46,803 nt of DNA, taken from an uncultured Olsenella sp. Its GTDB lineage: Bacteria > Actinomycetota > Coriobacteriia > Coriobacteriales > Atopobiaceae. The translations under genes and the position numbers were made by a program. The stretch is from contig CASEQJ010000014.1 of the NCBI GenBank assembly GCA_949290055.1, forward strand, positions 1-46,803. The letters run 5' to 3'. Positions 1 through 6,914 of the stretch are shown here, in pieces. The stretch's first letter is position 1; each line of letters begins with the position of its first letter. Under the pieces are notes generated by a model. That model saw only the letters and a program-made list of their open reading frames with translations. It ran no database searches and was not told the origin of the DNA.

Positions 1-1212
1 ATCGGCTGGATGGGCGAGGGCGACAAGATCATCGCCATCGACTCCCACATCGACACCGTGGGCATCGGCAACCGCGACAACTGGGAGGCCGACCCCTACG
101 AGGGCTACGAGACCGACGAGATCATCTACGGCCGCGGCGGCTCCGATCAGGAGGGCGGCATGGCCTCCGCGACCTACGCCGCCAAGATGATGAAGGACCT
201 GGGCCTCATCCCCGAGGGCTACAAGATCATGGTCGTGGGCTCCGTCCAGGAGGAGGACTGCGACGGCATGTGCTGGCAGTACATCGTCAACAAGTATTTC
301 GACGGCCCCGAGGACGCGCGCGAGAAGATCGAGTTCGTGATCTCTACCGAGCCCACCGACGGCGGAATCTACCGCGGTCACCGCGGCCGCATGGAGATCC
401 GCGTCGACGTGCACGGCGTCTCCTGCCACGGCTCCGCTCCCGACCGCGGCGACAACGCCATCTACAAGATGGCTGACATAATCGCCGACGTCCGCGCCCT
501 CAACAACAACGGCTGCGACGAGTCCACCGACATCAAGGGCCTCGTCAAGATGCTCGACCCCAAGTACAACCCCGAGCACTTTGAGGACGCGCGCTTCCTG
601 GGCCGCGGCACCTGCACCGTGTCGCAGATCTTCTACACCAGCCCCAGTCGCTGCGCCGTGGCCGACAGCTGCGCGATCTCCATCGACCGCCGCATGACCG
701 CCGGCGAGACCTGGGACTCCTGCCTCCAGGAGATCCGCGACCTGCCGTCCGTCAAGAAGTACGGCGACGACGTCAAGGTCTCCATGTACATGTACGACCG
801 CCCCAGCTGGAAGGGCACCGTCTACGAGACCGAGGCCTACTTCCCCACGTGGATCAACGCCGAGAGCGCCGCTCACGTCCAGGCCCTCGTTGACGCGCAC
901 CACGCGCTGTTTGGCGAGAAGCGCATTGGCTGCGAGCCGTCCATGGACAAGCGCGCGGGCCGTCCGCTCACGGACAAGTGGACCTTCTCGACCAACTGCG
1001 TGTCCATCCAGGGCCGCTACGGCATCCCGTGCGTGGGCTTTGGCCCCGGCGCCGAGAGCCAGGCGCACGCGCCCAACGAGGTCACCTACAAGCAGGACCT
1101 CGTGACCTGCGCCGCGCTCTACACCGCCGCGCTCAACCTCTACGACCCGTCCAAGAAGACCGACGACGTCACCGTCTTCCGCGCCGGCGCCACCGACAAC
1201 GACATCCAGTAG
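1..1212 (+). CDS. ygeY: YgeY-type M20 metallohydrolase (5' end outside window)
   Basis: The frame is already open at base 1, so the start lies upstream and about 403 residues are seen. It matches the M20 zinc-hydrolase fold: a metal-binding DSHIDTVG around codons 14-21, a [10 protein letters not shown] segment near codon 44 and a QEED acidic pair near codon 84. YgeY proteins are annotated as selenium-metabolism hydrolases. In gut anaerobes they belong to the uric-acid/purine degradation cluster with ygeX, ygeW, ygfK, ssnA and hyuA, where they probably hydrolyse an amide or ureido intermediate. The next gene, ygeW, starts 31 bp downstream in the same direction, as expected for an operon. The family assignment is firm; the exact substrate is inferred from known clusters. 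Confidence 0.9.
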   Translation: MGWMGEGDKIIAIDSHIDTVGIGNRDNWEADPYEGYETDEIIYGRGGSDQEGGMASATYAAKMMKDLGLIPEGYKIMVVGSVQEEDCDGMCWQYIVNKYFDGPEDAREKIEFVISTEPTDGGIYRGHRGRMEIRVDVHGVSCHGSAPDRGDNAIYKMADIIADVRALNNNGCDESTDIKGLVKMLDPKYNPEHFEDARFLGRGTCTVSQIFYTSPSRCAVADSCAISIDRRMTAGETWDSCLQEIRDLPSVKKYGDDVKVSMYMYDRPSWKGTVYETEAYFPTWINAESAAHVQALVDAHHALFGEKRIGCEPSMDKRAGRPLTDKWTFSTNCVSIQGRYGIPCVGFGPGAESQAHAPNEVTYKQDLVTCAALYTAALNLYDPSKKTDDVTVFRAGATDNDIQ

Positions 1213-1243
1213 ACGCTCTGACCCACACAGAAAGGAAACGACC

Positions 1244-2446
1244 ATGGCCAAGGACTTCTCCGCGCTCCTCGACGAGCTCAAGGGCTACGACTTCTCCGGC
1301 ATGTACAACGCCGACTTCCTGCACACCTGGGACAAGACCACCGACGAGCTGCGCGCGCTCTACGCCGTGGCCGCCGCCCTGCGCAACCTCCGCGAGCGCA
1401 ACATCTCGCCGCGCATTTTTGACTCCGGCCTCGCCGTCTCGCTCTTCCGTGACAACTCCACGCGCACGCGCTTCTCGTTCTCCAAGGCCACGAACCTGCT
1501 CGGCCTCCAGCTCCAGGACCTCGACGAGGGCAAGTCCCAGATCGCCCACGGCGAGACCGTCCGCGAGACCGCAACCATGATCTCCTTCATGGCCGACGTC
1601 ATTGGCATTCGCGACGACATGTACATCGGCAAGGGCGACGCCTACATGTCCGAGGTCGCCGAGTCCGTCGACGAGGCCTATCACGACGGCGTCCTCGACC
1701 ACCGTCCCACGCTCATCTCCCTGCAGTCCGACTCCGACCACCCGACCCAGTCCTCCGCCGACATGCTCTACCTCATTGAGGAGTTTGGCGGCCTGGAGAA
1801 CCTCCGCGGCAAGAAGGTGGCCGTGACCTGGGCCTACTCCCCGAGCTACGGCAAGCCGCTCTCCTGCCCGCAGTCGCTCATCTCGCTGCTGCCGCGCTTT
1901 GGCATGGACGTCACGCTGGCCCACCCCGAGGGCTACGACCTCATGGGCGACCGCGTCGAGGCCGCCAAGGCCTACGCCGCCGAGTCCGGCTGCACGTTCA
2001 AGCAGGTGAACACCATGGCCGAGGCCTTCGAGGGCGCTGACATCGTCATTCCCAAGAGCTGGGCGCCCTACGCCGCCATGGAGAAGCGCACCAACCTCTA
2101 TGCCGAGGGCGACGACGCCGGAATCAAGGCGCTCGAGAAGGAGCTTCTCGCCCAGAACGCCACGCACATGGACTGGTGCTCCACGCGCGAGCTCATGGCC
2201 AAGACCGCTCACGGCGACGAGACGATCTACATGCACCCGCTGCCCGCCGACATCTCCGGGGTCTCCTGCGAGCACGGCGAGGTCATGGCCGACGTCTTTG
2301 ACATGCACCGCGTGGGCATGTACAAGGAGGCCAGCTACAAGCCCTACGCCATCGCGGCCATGATCTTCCTGCAGAAGGTCAAGGACCCCGTGGCCACGCT
2401 CGCGGCGCTCGAGGAGCGCGGCCGCGACCGCTGGTATCAGGCGTAA
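1244..2446 (+). CDS. ygeW: YgeW knotted carbamoyltransferase
   Basis: A 400-residue member of the aspartate/ornithine carbamoyltransferase superfamily. The carbamoyl-phosphate loop DNSTRTRFSF lies near residue 77, a DHPTQSSAD motif near residue 165 and MHPLPAD near residue 329. The length and the expanded DHPTQ region fit the YgeW subgroup rather than OTC or ATC. In purine-fermenting anaerobes YgeW is thought to run in the phosphorolytic direction, releasing carbamoyl phosphate for the carbamate kinase encoded next. The AGAAAGGAAACG Shine-Dalgarno sequence just before the ATG fixes the start. Direction and substrate are inferred from cluster context. Confidence 0.93.
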   Translation: MAKDFSALLDELKGYDFSGMYNADFLHTWDKTTDELRALYAVAAALRNLRERNISPRIFDSGLAVSLFRDNSTRTRFSFSKATNLLGLQLQDLDEGKSQIAHGETVRETATMISFMADVIGIRDDMYIGKGDAYMSEVAESVDEAYHDGVLDHRPTLISLQSDSDHPTQSSADMLYLIEEFGGLENLRGKKVAVTWAYSPSYGKPLSCPQSLISLLPRFGMDVTLAHPEGYDLMGDRVEAAKAYAAESGCTFKQVNTMAEAFEGADIVIPKSWAPYAAMEKRTNLYAEGDDAGIKALEKELLAQNATHMDWCSTRELMAKTAHGDETIYMHPLPADISGVSCEHGEVMADVFDMHRVGMYKEASYKPYAIAAMIFLQKVKDPVATLAALEERGRDRWYQA

Positions 2447-2467
2447 GCACCGCTAGCAACCTGAGGG

Positions 2468-2529
2468 CCGCCCATACGTCGTTCGCTCGCTGCGCGTTGC
2501 GCAGAAATCGCTCACTGACGTATGGGCGG
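2468..2529. repeat. Nested inverted repeat between ygeW and carbamate kinase
   Basis: Perfect 13-bp arms (2468-2480 and 2517-2529) enclose 36 nt. Inside is a tight second hairpin, CTGCGC-GTT-GCGCAG. There is no T-run, so it is not a classic intrinsic terminator. It could be a processing or stability hairpin that sets the ygeW:arcC ratio, or a mobile palindromic element. Only one copy is visible in this window. Confidence 0.6.
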
Positions 2530-2588
2530 CTCCGCTGTTAGAGGTTCTTCTCGGCAAGTCTTTCTCGCAACACAAGGAGCAATATAAA

Positions 2589-3530
2589 ATGGGAAAGAGA
2601 ATTGTCATCGCTCTGGGTGGGAACGCCCTGGGCAACAACCTGCCGGAGCAGATGGAGGCGGTCAAGCACACGGCGCGCGCGATCGTGGACCTCATCGAGC
2701 AGGGCAACGAGGTCGTGGTGGCCCACGGCAACGGCCCGCAGGTGGGCATGATCCAGGAGGCCATGACGCAGCTCACGCGCTCCGATCCCGAGAAGTACAT
2801 CCCGTGCCCGCTCTCCGTGTGTGTGGCCATGAGCCAGGGCTACATTGGCTACGACCTGCAGAACGCGCTGCGCGAGGAGATGCTCGACCGCGGGATCGAC
2901 GTGGGCGCGGCCACCGTGCTCACGCAGGTGGAGGTCGACCCGGAGGACCCCGCCTTCGCCAACCCCACCAAGCCGATCGGCGCCTTCATGACGCGCGAGG
3001 AGGCCGACCGCATGATCGCCGAGCGCGGCTACGACGTGGTGGAGGACGCCGGGCGCGGGTACCGCCGCGTGGTGGCCTCGCCGCGCCCGGTGGGCATTGT
3101 CGAGCTGGACACCATTCGCTCGCTCGTGGAGACCAACCACGTGGTCGTGGCGTGCGGCGGCGGTGGCATTCCGGTGTTCAAGACCGAGGGCAACCACCTC
3201 AAGGGTGCCGCGGCGGTGATCGACAAGGACTTTGCGGCGGCGCGCCTGGCCGAGCAGCTGGACGCCGACTTCCTGGTGATTTTGACCGCGGTGGAGAAGG
3301 TCGCCGTGAACTTTGGCAAGCCCGACCAGTGCTGGCTGGACGAGCTCACGCCTGCCGACGTGGAGCGCTACGTGGCCGAGGGCCAGTTCGCGCCCGGCTC
3401 GATGCTGCCCAAGGTCCAGGCTGCGCTCGCGTTCGCGCAGTCCGGGCCCGGCCGCTCGTCGCTGATCACGCTCCTCGAGCGGGCGGCCGACGGCATCGCC
3501 GGCAAGACGGGTACCATCATACGTGGCTAG
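2589..3530 (+). CDS. arcC: Carbamate kinase (ArcC/YqeA type)
   Basis: A 313-residue amino-acid-kinase-fold protein with ALGGNAL near the N-terminus, HGNGPQVG around residue 52, ACGGGGIPV around residue 188 and DKDFAAARLAEQL around residue 214, all typical of carbamate kinase. It converts carbamoyl phosphate and ADP to ATP, CO2 and ammonia. It lies directly after ygeW and before a hydantoinase, so it is the likely substrate-level phosphorylation step of purine or hydantoin breakdown rather than part of an arginine deiminase pathway (no arcA or arcB is present). YqeA is the E. coli cluster paralogue. An AAGGAGC ribosome site precedes the ATG. The 142-bp gap before it holds the nested hairpin at 2468-2529. 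Confidence 0.95.
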   Translation: MGKRIVIALGGNALGNNLPEQMEAVKHTARAIVDLIEQGNEVVVAHGNGPQVGMIQEAMTQLTRSDPEKYIPCPLSVCVAMSQGYIGYDLQNALREEMLDRGIDVGAATVLTQVEVDPEDPAFANPTKPIGAFMTREEADRMIAERGYDVVEDAGRGYRRVVASPRPVGIVELDTIRSLVETNHVVVACGGGGIPVFKTEGNHLKGAAAVIDKDFAAARLAEQLDADFLVILTAVEKVAVNFGKPDQCWLDELTPADVERYVAEGQFAPGSMLPKVQAALAFAQSGPGRSSLITLLERAADGIAGKTGTIIRG

Positions 3531-3531
3531 C

Positions 3532-3601
3532 CTGTGAATTGGGGACAGTCCCCAATTAGCAGAGATGTTTTATGTGAATTGGGGACTGTCCCCAATTCAC
3601 A
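3532..3601. repeat. Paired GGGGAC palindromes, first composite copy
   Basis: Two near-identical ~30-bp palindromes built on AATTGGGGAC-N-GTCCCCAATT sit at 3532-3562 (central A) and 3573-3601 (central T). They are joined by a short linker ending in GTTTTA. The same two-unit layout, with the same order of central bases and a similar linker, recurs at 16982-17050. Here it lies between the arcC stop codon and the start of the ModE-MocA gene. Each unit can fold into a 13-14-bp hairpin. Confidence 0.9.
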
Positions 3602-3624
3602 GACGGGAATGGAGAAGCGCGGGC

Positions 3625-4569
3625 ATGAGGCCTGACCTCAGGGCATATCTTCTGAGCGACGACGGGCATCGGGTCTTTGGGCCTGGCCCCGTGGACCTGC
3701 TGGAGCGCGTGGGCGAGCTGGGGAGCCTGCGCGCCGCCGCGATCGACATGGGCATGGCCTACACCAAGGCCACGCGCCTCGTGCACGACGCGGAGCGCGC
3801 CTTTGGCTTTGCGCTCACCGAGCGCACCGTGGGCGGCTCCGGGGGCGGCGGCTCGCAGCTCACCGCCGAGGCGCGCGAGCTTATTGAGCGCTACCGCGCC
3901 TTCGAGCGCACGAGCCGCTGGGCGCTCTCCGCCTCCTACGAGACGTGCTTCTCGGGCTTTGCCGACGTGGCCCGCCTGGGCTGCGTGGTCATGGCGTCCG
4001 GCGAGGGCGCACGATTTGGCGGTGCGCCGGGCGAGAAGCTCGTGGCGCCGCTGGCCGGCACGCCGGTGCTCGAGCGCACGCTCGCTGCGCTGCCGGCGGA
4101 CCTCCTGGACGTCGTGGTGGTGACGCGCTGGGACGCCGTGGAGGCGCTGTGCGCGCGGCTCGACGTTCGCTGCGTGCGCGCGGCGGGCCCGCTCAAGAGC
4201 GACACCATGCGCGCGGGCCTGGAGGCGCTGGGGCACCGCGCCGGTTGCCTCTTTGTGACCGGTGACCAGCCGCTTCTTGGCGAGAAGAGCGTGCGTGCCA
4301 TGGTTGCGGAGCTCGTTCGAGAGCCCACCGCGATCGTGCGCCTGGGCTGGCGCGGTCGCCCGGCAAATCCGGTGCTCTGGCCGAACGACACGCTGGGGGC
4401 GCTGGCGCGGCTGGAGGGCGACACGGGAGGGCGCGTCCTTCTCGACGGCCATGTCGAGCTGGAGGGACGCGTGCGCACGGTAGAGGCCGCCGACGAGTGG
4501 GAGCTCGCCGACGTGGACACGCCCGCGGACCTGGCGCGCCTCGAGGGTGCGCTGGCCGATAGGACCTGA
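3625..4569 (+). CDS. ModE-type HTH fused to MocA/MobA-like nucleotidyltransferase
   Basis: A 314-residue two-domain protein. Residues 1 to about 105 resemble the LysR-like winged helix of ModE (LLERVGELGSLRAAAIDMG, then KATRLVHDAERAFG). From residue ~121 a MobA/MocA NTP-transferase domain begins with VVMASGEGARFGG, the GxGxRxG-type nucleotide loop, and has FVTGDQPLL near residue 210. MocA attaches CMP to molybdopterin for xanthine-dehydrogenase-class enzymes, so the domain fits this selenium/molybdenum cluster. I chose the ATG at 3625 (GGAGAAG upstream); the longer frame only translates the palindrome upstream. No C-terminal molybdate-binding MOP domain is present, so any molybdate sensing would be indirect. 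The stop codon lies inside the hairpin at 4563-4597. Confidence 0.83.
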   Translation: MRPDLRAYLLSDDGHRVFGPGPVDLLERVGELGSLRAAAIDMGMAYTKATRLVHDAERAFGFALTERTVGGSGGGGSQLTAEARELIERYRAFERTSRWALSASYETCFSGFADVARLGCVVMASGEGARFGGAPGEKLVAPLAGTPVLERTLAALPADLLDVVVVTRWDAVEALCARLDVRCVRAAGPLKSDTMRAGLEALGHRAGCLFVTGDQPLLGEKSVRAMVAELVREPTAIVRLGWRGRPANPVLWPNDTLGALARLEGDTGGRVLLDGHVELEGRVRTVEAADEWELADVDTPADLARLEGALADRT

Positions 4570-4597
4570 CAAACCGCCCTGGCACCTTTGTCAGGTC
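4563..4597. repeat. CCTGACAAA hairpin overlapping a stop codon
   Basis: Perfect 11-bp arms (4563-4573, 4587-4597; GACCTGACAAA and its complement) with a 13-nt loop. The arm contains the TGA stop of the ModE-MocA gene, and the 3' arm ends just before the hydantoinase ribosome site. It differs from the GGGGAC palindrome family but has the same habit of sitting on gene ends. Confidence 0.7.
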
Positions 4598-4615
4598 ACG
4601 AGGAAGGAGGAGCCG

Positions 4616-5989
4616 ATGAGGAGGATTCTGGCAAACGGCACGCTGGTCACGCCGGAGGGCCTGCGCCGCGCCGACCTTGCGCTGGAGGGCGGCCAAATTG
4701 CGGAGATCGCCGCGCATATTGCGCCCGGGCTCACGGACGTCGTCGAGGACGTGAGCGGCTGCTGGGTGTTCCCCGGCTTCATTGACGCGCACACCCACCT
4801 GCAGTGCTGGACCGGCATGGACTGGACGGCCGACAGCTTTGAGACCGGAACGCGCGCCGCTGCCTGCGGCGGCACCACCTGCATCGTGGACTACGCCACG
4901 GCCGACCGCGGCGTGACCATGGACGAGGCGCTGGCCGAGTGGCACGCGCGCGCCGAGGGCGGCGCCGGCTGCACGGCAAACTACGGCTTCCACATGGCGA
5001 TCGCCGAGTGGGGCGAGGACTCGCCGGAGCAGATGCGCCGCATGCGCGAGGCGGGCGTCTCGAGCTTCAAGACCTACCTCGCCTACGACCACCTGCGCCT
5101 CTCTGACGCGGAGACGCTGCGCTGCCTGGAGGTCGTGCGCGACCTGGACGCCGTGCTCTGCGTGCACTGCGAGAACGGCGACGTGGTGAACGAGCTGCAG
5201 CGGCGCGTGCTGGCGTCCGGCGTCACGGGCCCGGAGGGGCACCCGCTCTCCCGCCCGGCCGAGGCCGAGGCGGACGCCGTGAGCCGCCTGCTCTACCTGG
5301 CCCAGATCGCGGGCGCGCGCGTGAACGTGGTGCACCTGTCCACGGAGCTCGGTCTTCTCGCCGTGCGCGCCGCCCGCGCCCGCGGCCAGCAGGGTGTCTA
5401 CGTTGAGACCTGCCCGCAGTACCTCACGCTGGACGACACGCGATACCTCGAGGTCCGTGACGACGGCTTTGCGGGCGCCAAGTACGTGATGAGCCCGCCG
5501 CTGCGCAAGCCGCGTGATGTGCGCGCGCTGCGCGAGGCCGTGCTCGCCGGAGAGGTGGACTCCATCGCGACGGACCACTGCTCGTTCAACCTGCACGGCC
5601 AGAAGGACCGCGGTCGCGGCGACTTCACCAAGATCCCCAACGGCGGGCCCGGGATCGAGCACCGCCCCGCCGTGGTGGCTACGACCTTTGAGGGCCAGCT
5701 CGGTCCCGAGGAGCTCTGCCGTCTGCTGGCGGAGGGCCCGGCGCGGACCTTCGGCCTGTGGCCGGAGCGCGGCCGCCTTGCCGTGGGCGCGGCCGCCGAC
5801 GTCTGCGTGTGGGACCCGTCGGCGCGCTGGACCATCAGCGCCGCGACCCAGCACCAGGCCGTGGACTACACGCCGTGGGAGGGCTTTGAGGCGCACGGAC
5901 GCGCGCATCTCGTCTACGTGGGCGGCGAGCTCGTGGCCCGCGACGGCGAGCCCTGCGGCCCCACCCCTGGCCGCTACGTGGCACGATAG
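4616..5989 (+). CDS. hyuA: D-hydantoinase / dihydropyrimidinase family
   Basis: A 457-residue cyclic amidohydrolase. Metal ligands appear as DAHTHLQ (about residues 57-63), the lysine that becomes carbamylated in SSFKTYLAYD (about 150), LCVHCENGD (about 183), VHLST (about 240) and ATDHCSFN (about 319). It opens hydantoin- or dihydropyrimidine-type rings to carbamoyl amino acids, and in the purine cluster corresponds to HyuA/YgeZ. The AGGAAGGAGG ribosome site immediately before ATG 4616 decides the start. It lies between the ModE-MocA gene and ridA in one transcription direction. The true substrate (hydantoin, allantoin-like or a xanthine-derived ring) cannot be read from sequence. Confidence 0.92.
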   Translation: MRRILANGTLVTPEGLRRADLALEGGQIAEIAAHIAPGLTDVVEDVSGCWVFPGFIDAHTHLQCWTGMDWTADSFETGTRAAACGGTTCIVDYATADRGVTMDEALAEWHARAEGGAGCTANYGFHMAIAEWGEDSPEQMRRMREAGVSSFKTYLAYDHLRLSDAETLRCLEVVRDLDAVLCVHCENGDVVNELQRRVLASGVTGPEGHPLSRPAEAEADAVSRLLYLAQIAGARVNVVHLSTELGLLAVRAARARGQQGVYVETCPQYLTLDDTRYLEVRDDGFAGAKYVMSPPLRKPRDVRALREAVLAGEVDSIATDHCSFNLHGQKDRGRGDFTKIPNGGPGIEHRPAVVATTFEGQLGPEELCRLLAEGPARTFGLWPERGRLAVGAAADVCVWDPSARWTISAATQHQAVDYTPWEGFEAHGRAHLVYVGGELVARDGEPCGPTPGRYVAR

Positions 5990-6039
5990 TCAAGTCAGTC
6001 GTAAAGCGGGGGACACCCCCTCAAGCAAAGGAGAAGAAC

Positions 6040-6426
6040 ATGGCAATCGAGGCAATCGTCACCGACAAGGCGCCCGCGGCGCTCGGCCCCTACTCCGCCG
6101 CCGTTGCGGCTCCCGCGACGCGCGCGATCCACGTGTCCGGCCAGCTGCCGATCGACCCGGCGACCGGCGAGTTCGCCGGCAAGGACATCGCCGCGCAGAC
6201 GCGCCAGAGCCTGACCAACATTAAGAACATCCTCGAGGCCGCCGGCGCCTCCATGGCCGACGTCGCCGAGGTCACCGTCCTTCTCGACGACATTGCCGAC
6301 TTTGCGGCCATGAACGAGGTCTACGGCGAGTTCTTCACCGCGCCGTACCCCAGCCGCGCCGCTTTCGAGGTGGCCGCGCTGCCCAAGGCCGCCAAGGTCG
6401 AGATCAAGGCCGTGGCCTACCTGTAG
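6040..6426 (+). CDS. ridA: RidA family reactive-intermediate deaminase
   Basis: A 128-residue YjgF/YER057c/UK114 protein. It has the usual start region (APAALGPYSAAV), HVSGQLPIDP, the QSLTNIKNILEAAGASM helix, and the C-terminal YPSRAAFEVAALPKAAKVEIKAVAYL-like strand carrying the substrate-binding arginine (PSR). RidA hydrolyses enamine/imine intermediates, for example the 2-aminoacrylate released by diaminopropionate ammonia-lyase (YgeX). That fits a purine-degradation operon, although ygeX is not in the window. An AAAGGAGAAG ribosome site precedes the ATG. Two consecutive terminator-like structures follow, closing the operon. Confidence 0.93.
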   Translation: MAIEAIVTDKAPAALGPYSAAVAAPATRAIHVSGQLPIDPATGEFAGKDIAAQTRQSLTNIKNILEAAGASMADVAEVTVLLDDIADFAAMNEVYGEFFTAPYPSRAAFEVAALPKAAKVEIKAVAYL

Positions 6427-6446
6427 GCAGAGCCTCACCGGGAAGG

Positions 6447-6524
6447 GACGCCCGCCGGCTTCCACGCAGGACTGCGCTTCGCGGAAGATCCTGCTTAGGA
6501 AGTCGGCGGGCGTCTGCCGTTTTG
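6447..6524 (+). terminator. Intrinsic terminator after ridA
   Basis: 17-bp arms (6447-6463 and 6498-6514, one G-T wobble) carry an inner GCAGGA/TCCTGC stem and are followed by a TTTT run at about 6520. It lies 20 bp after the ridA stop and probably ends the purine operon transcript. Confidence 0.75.
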
Positions 6525-6534
6525 GTCCTCAGGT

Positions 6535-6606
6535 GCCGAGAAGAACGGGTGCTCGAGACGGTTATGTACACATCTGGAGCACCTGTTCTTCTCGGCCGGG
6601 CTTTTT
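6535..6606 (+). terminator. Second terminator-like hairpin with CGAGAAGAAC arms
   Basis: 20-bp arms at 6535-6554 and 6577-6596 have a single wobble, and a T-run follows at about 6602. The arms carry the over-represented word CGAGAAG and its complement CTTCTCG, so the hairpin is a facing pair of that word. The 22-nt loop contains a segment complementary to 6652-6664. Confidence 0.65.
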
Positions 6607-6664
6607 ACCTGCGGCTTCGTGAGCCGTGGCTGAGCGTGCTCCCGATGGGGGGTGTACATAACCG
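6559..6664. other. Loop-to-downstream 13-bp complementarity (possible pseudoknot)
   Basis: The loop segment 6559-6571 is perfectly complementary to 6652-6664, so an RNA from here could form a pseudoknot around the 6535-6596 stem; alternatively the DNA holds interleaved palindromes. The remaining bases to 6914 are an AT-richer stretch without a convincing gene. They presumably hold the adhesin promoter, although I could not assign clear -35/-10 elements. Confidence 0.5.
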
Positions 6665-6914
6665 AAGCGAGGCAACCGGACCGCTCCCTCGCGTCATTAT
6701 CTTCCGGTTTAGGACGACGGCGCTGCTAAACAATAGTGTGCAACCATAGCCCGGGTAACATTGTGGATTGATATCCAAAAATACCTGATAAAGCGTTAAG
6801 ATACGGAATGATAGAGGTGGGGAGAGATATATCAAATTATACCTCCCCCCATAAAAACCCGCCCACAATGGAGCGGAGCGTGTCGCGCCGGCACGTCGGA
6901 AGTAAGGGAGTGTC

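Noticed and set aside
2453..2590. Possible CRISPR repeat or tRNA in the ygeW-arcC gap
   Set aside because: There is only one palindrome with no repeated spacer array, and no cloverleaf or T-loop sequence can be folded. No CRISPR array or tRNA/rRNA gene was found anywhere in the window.
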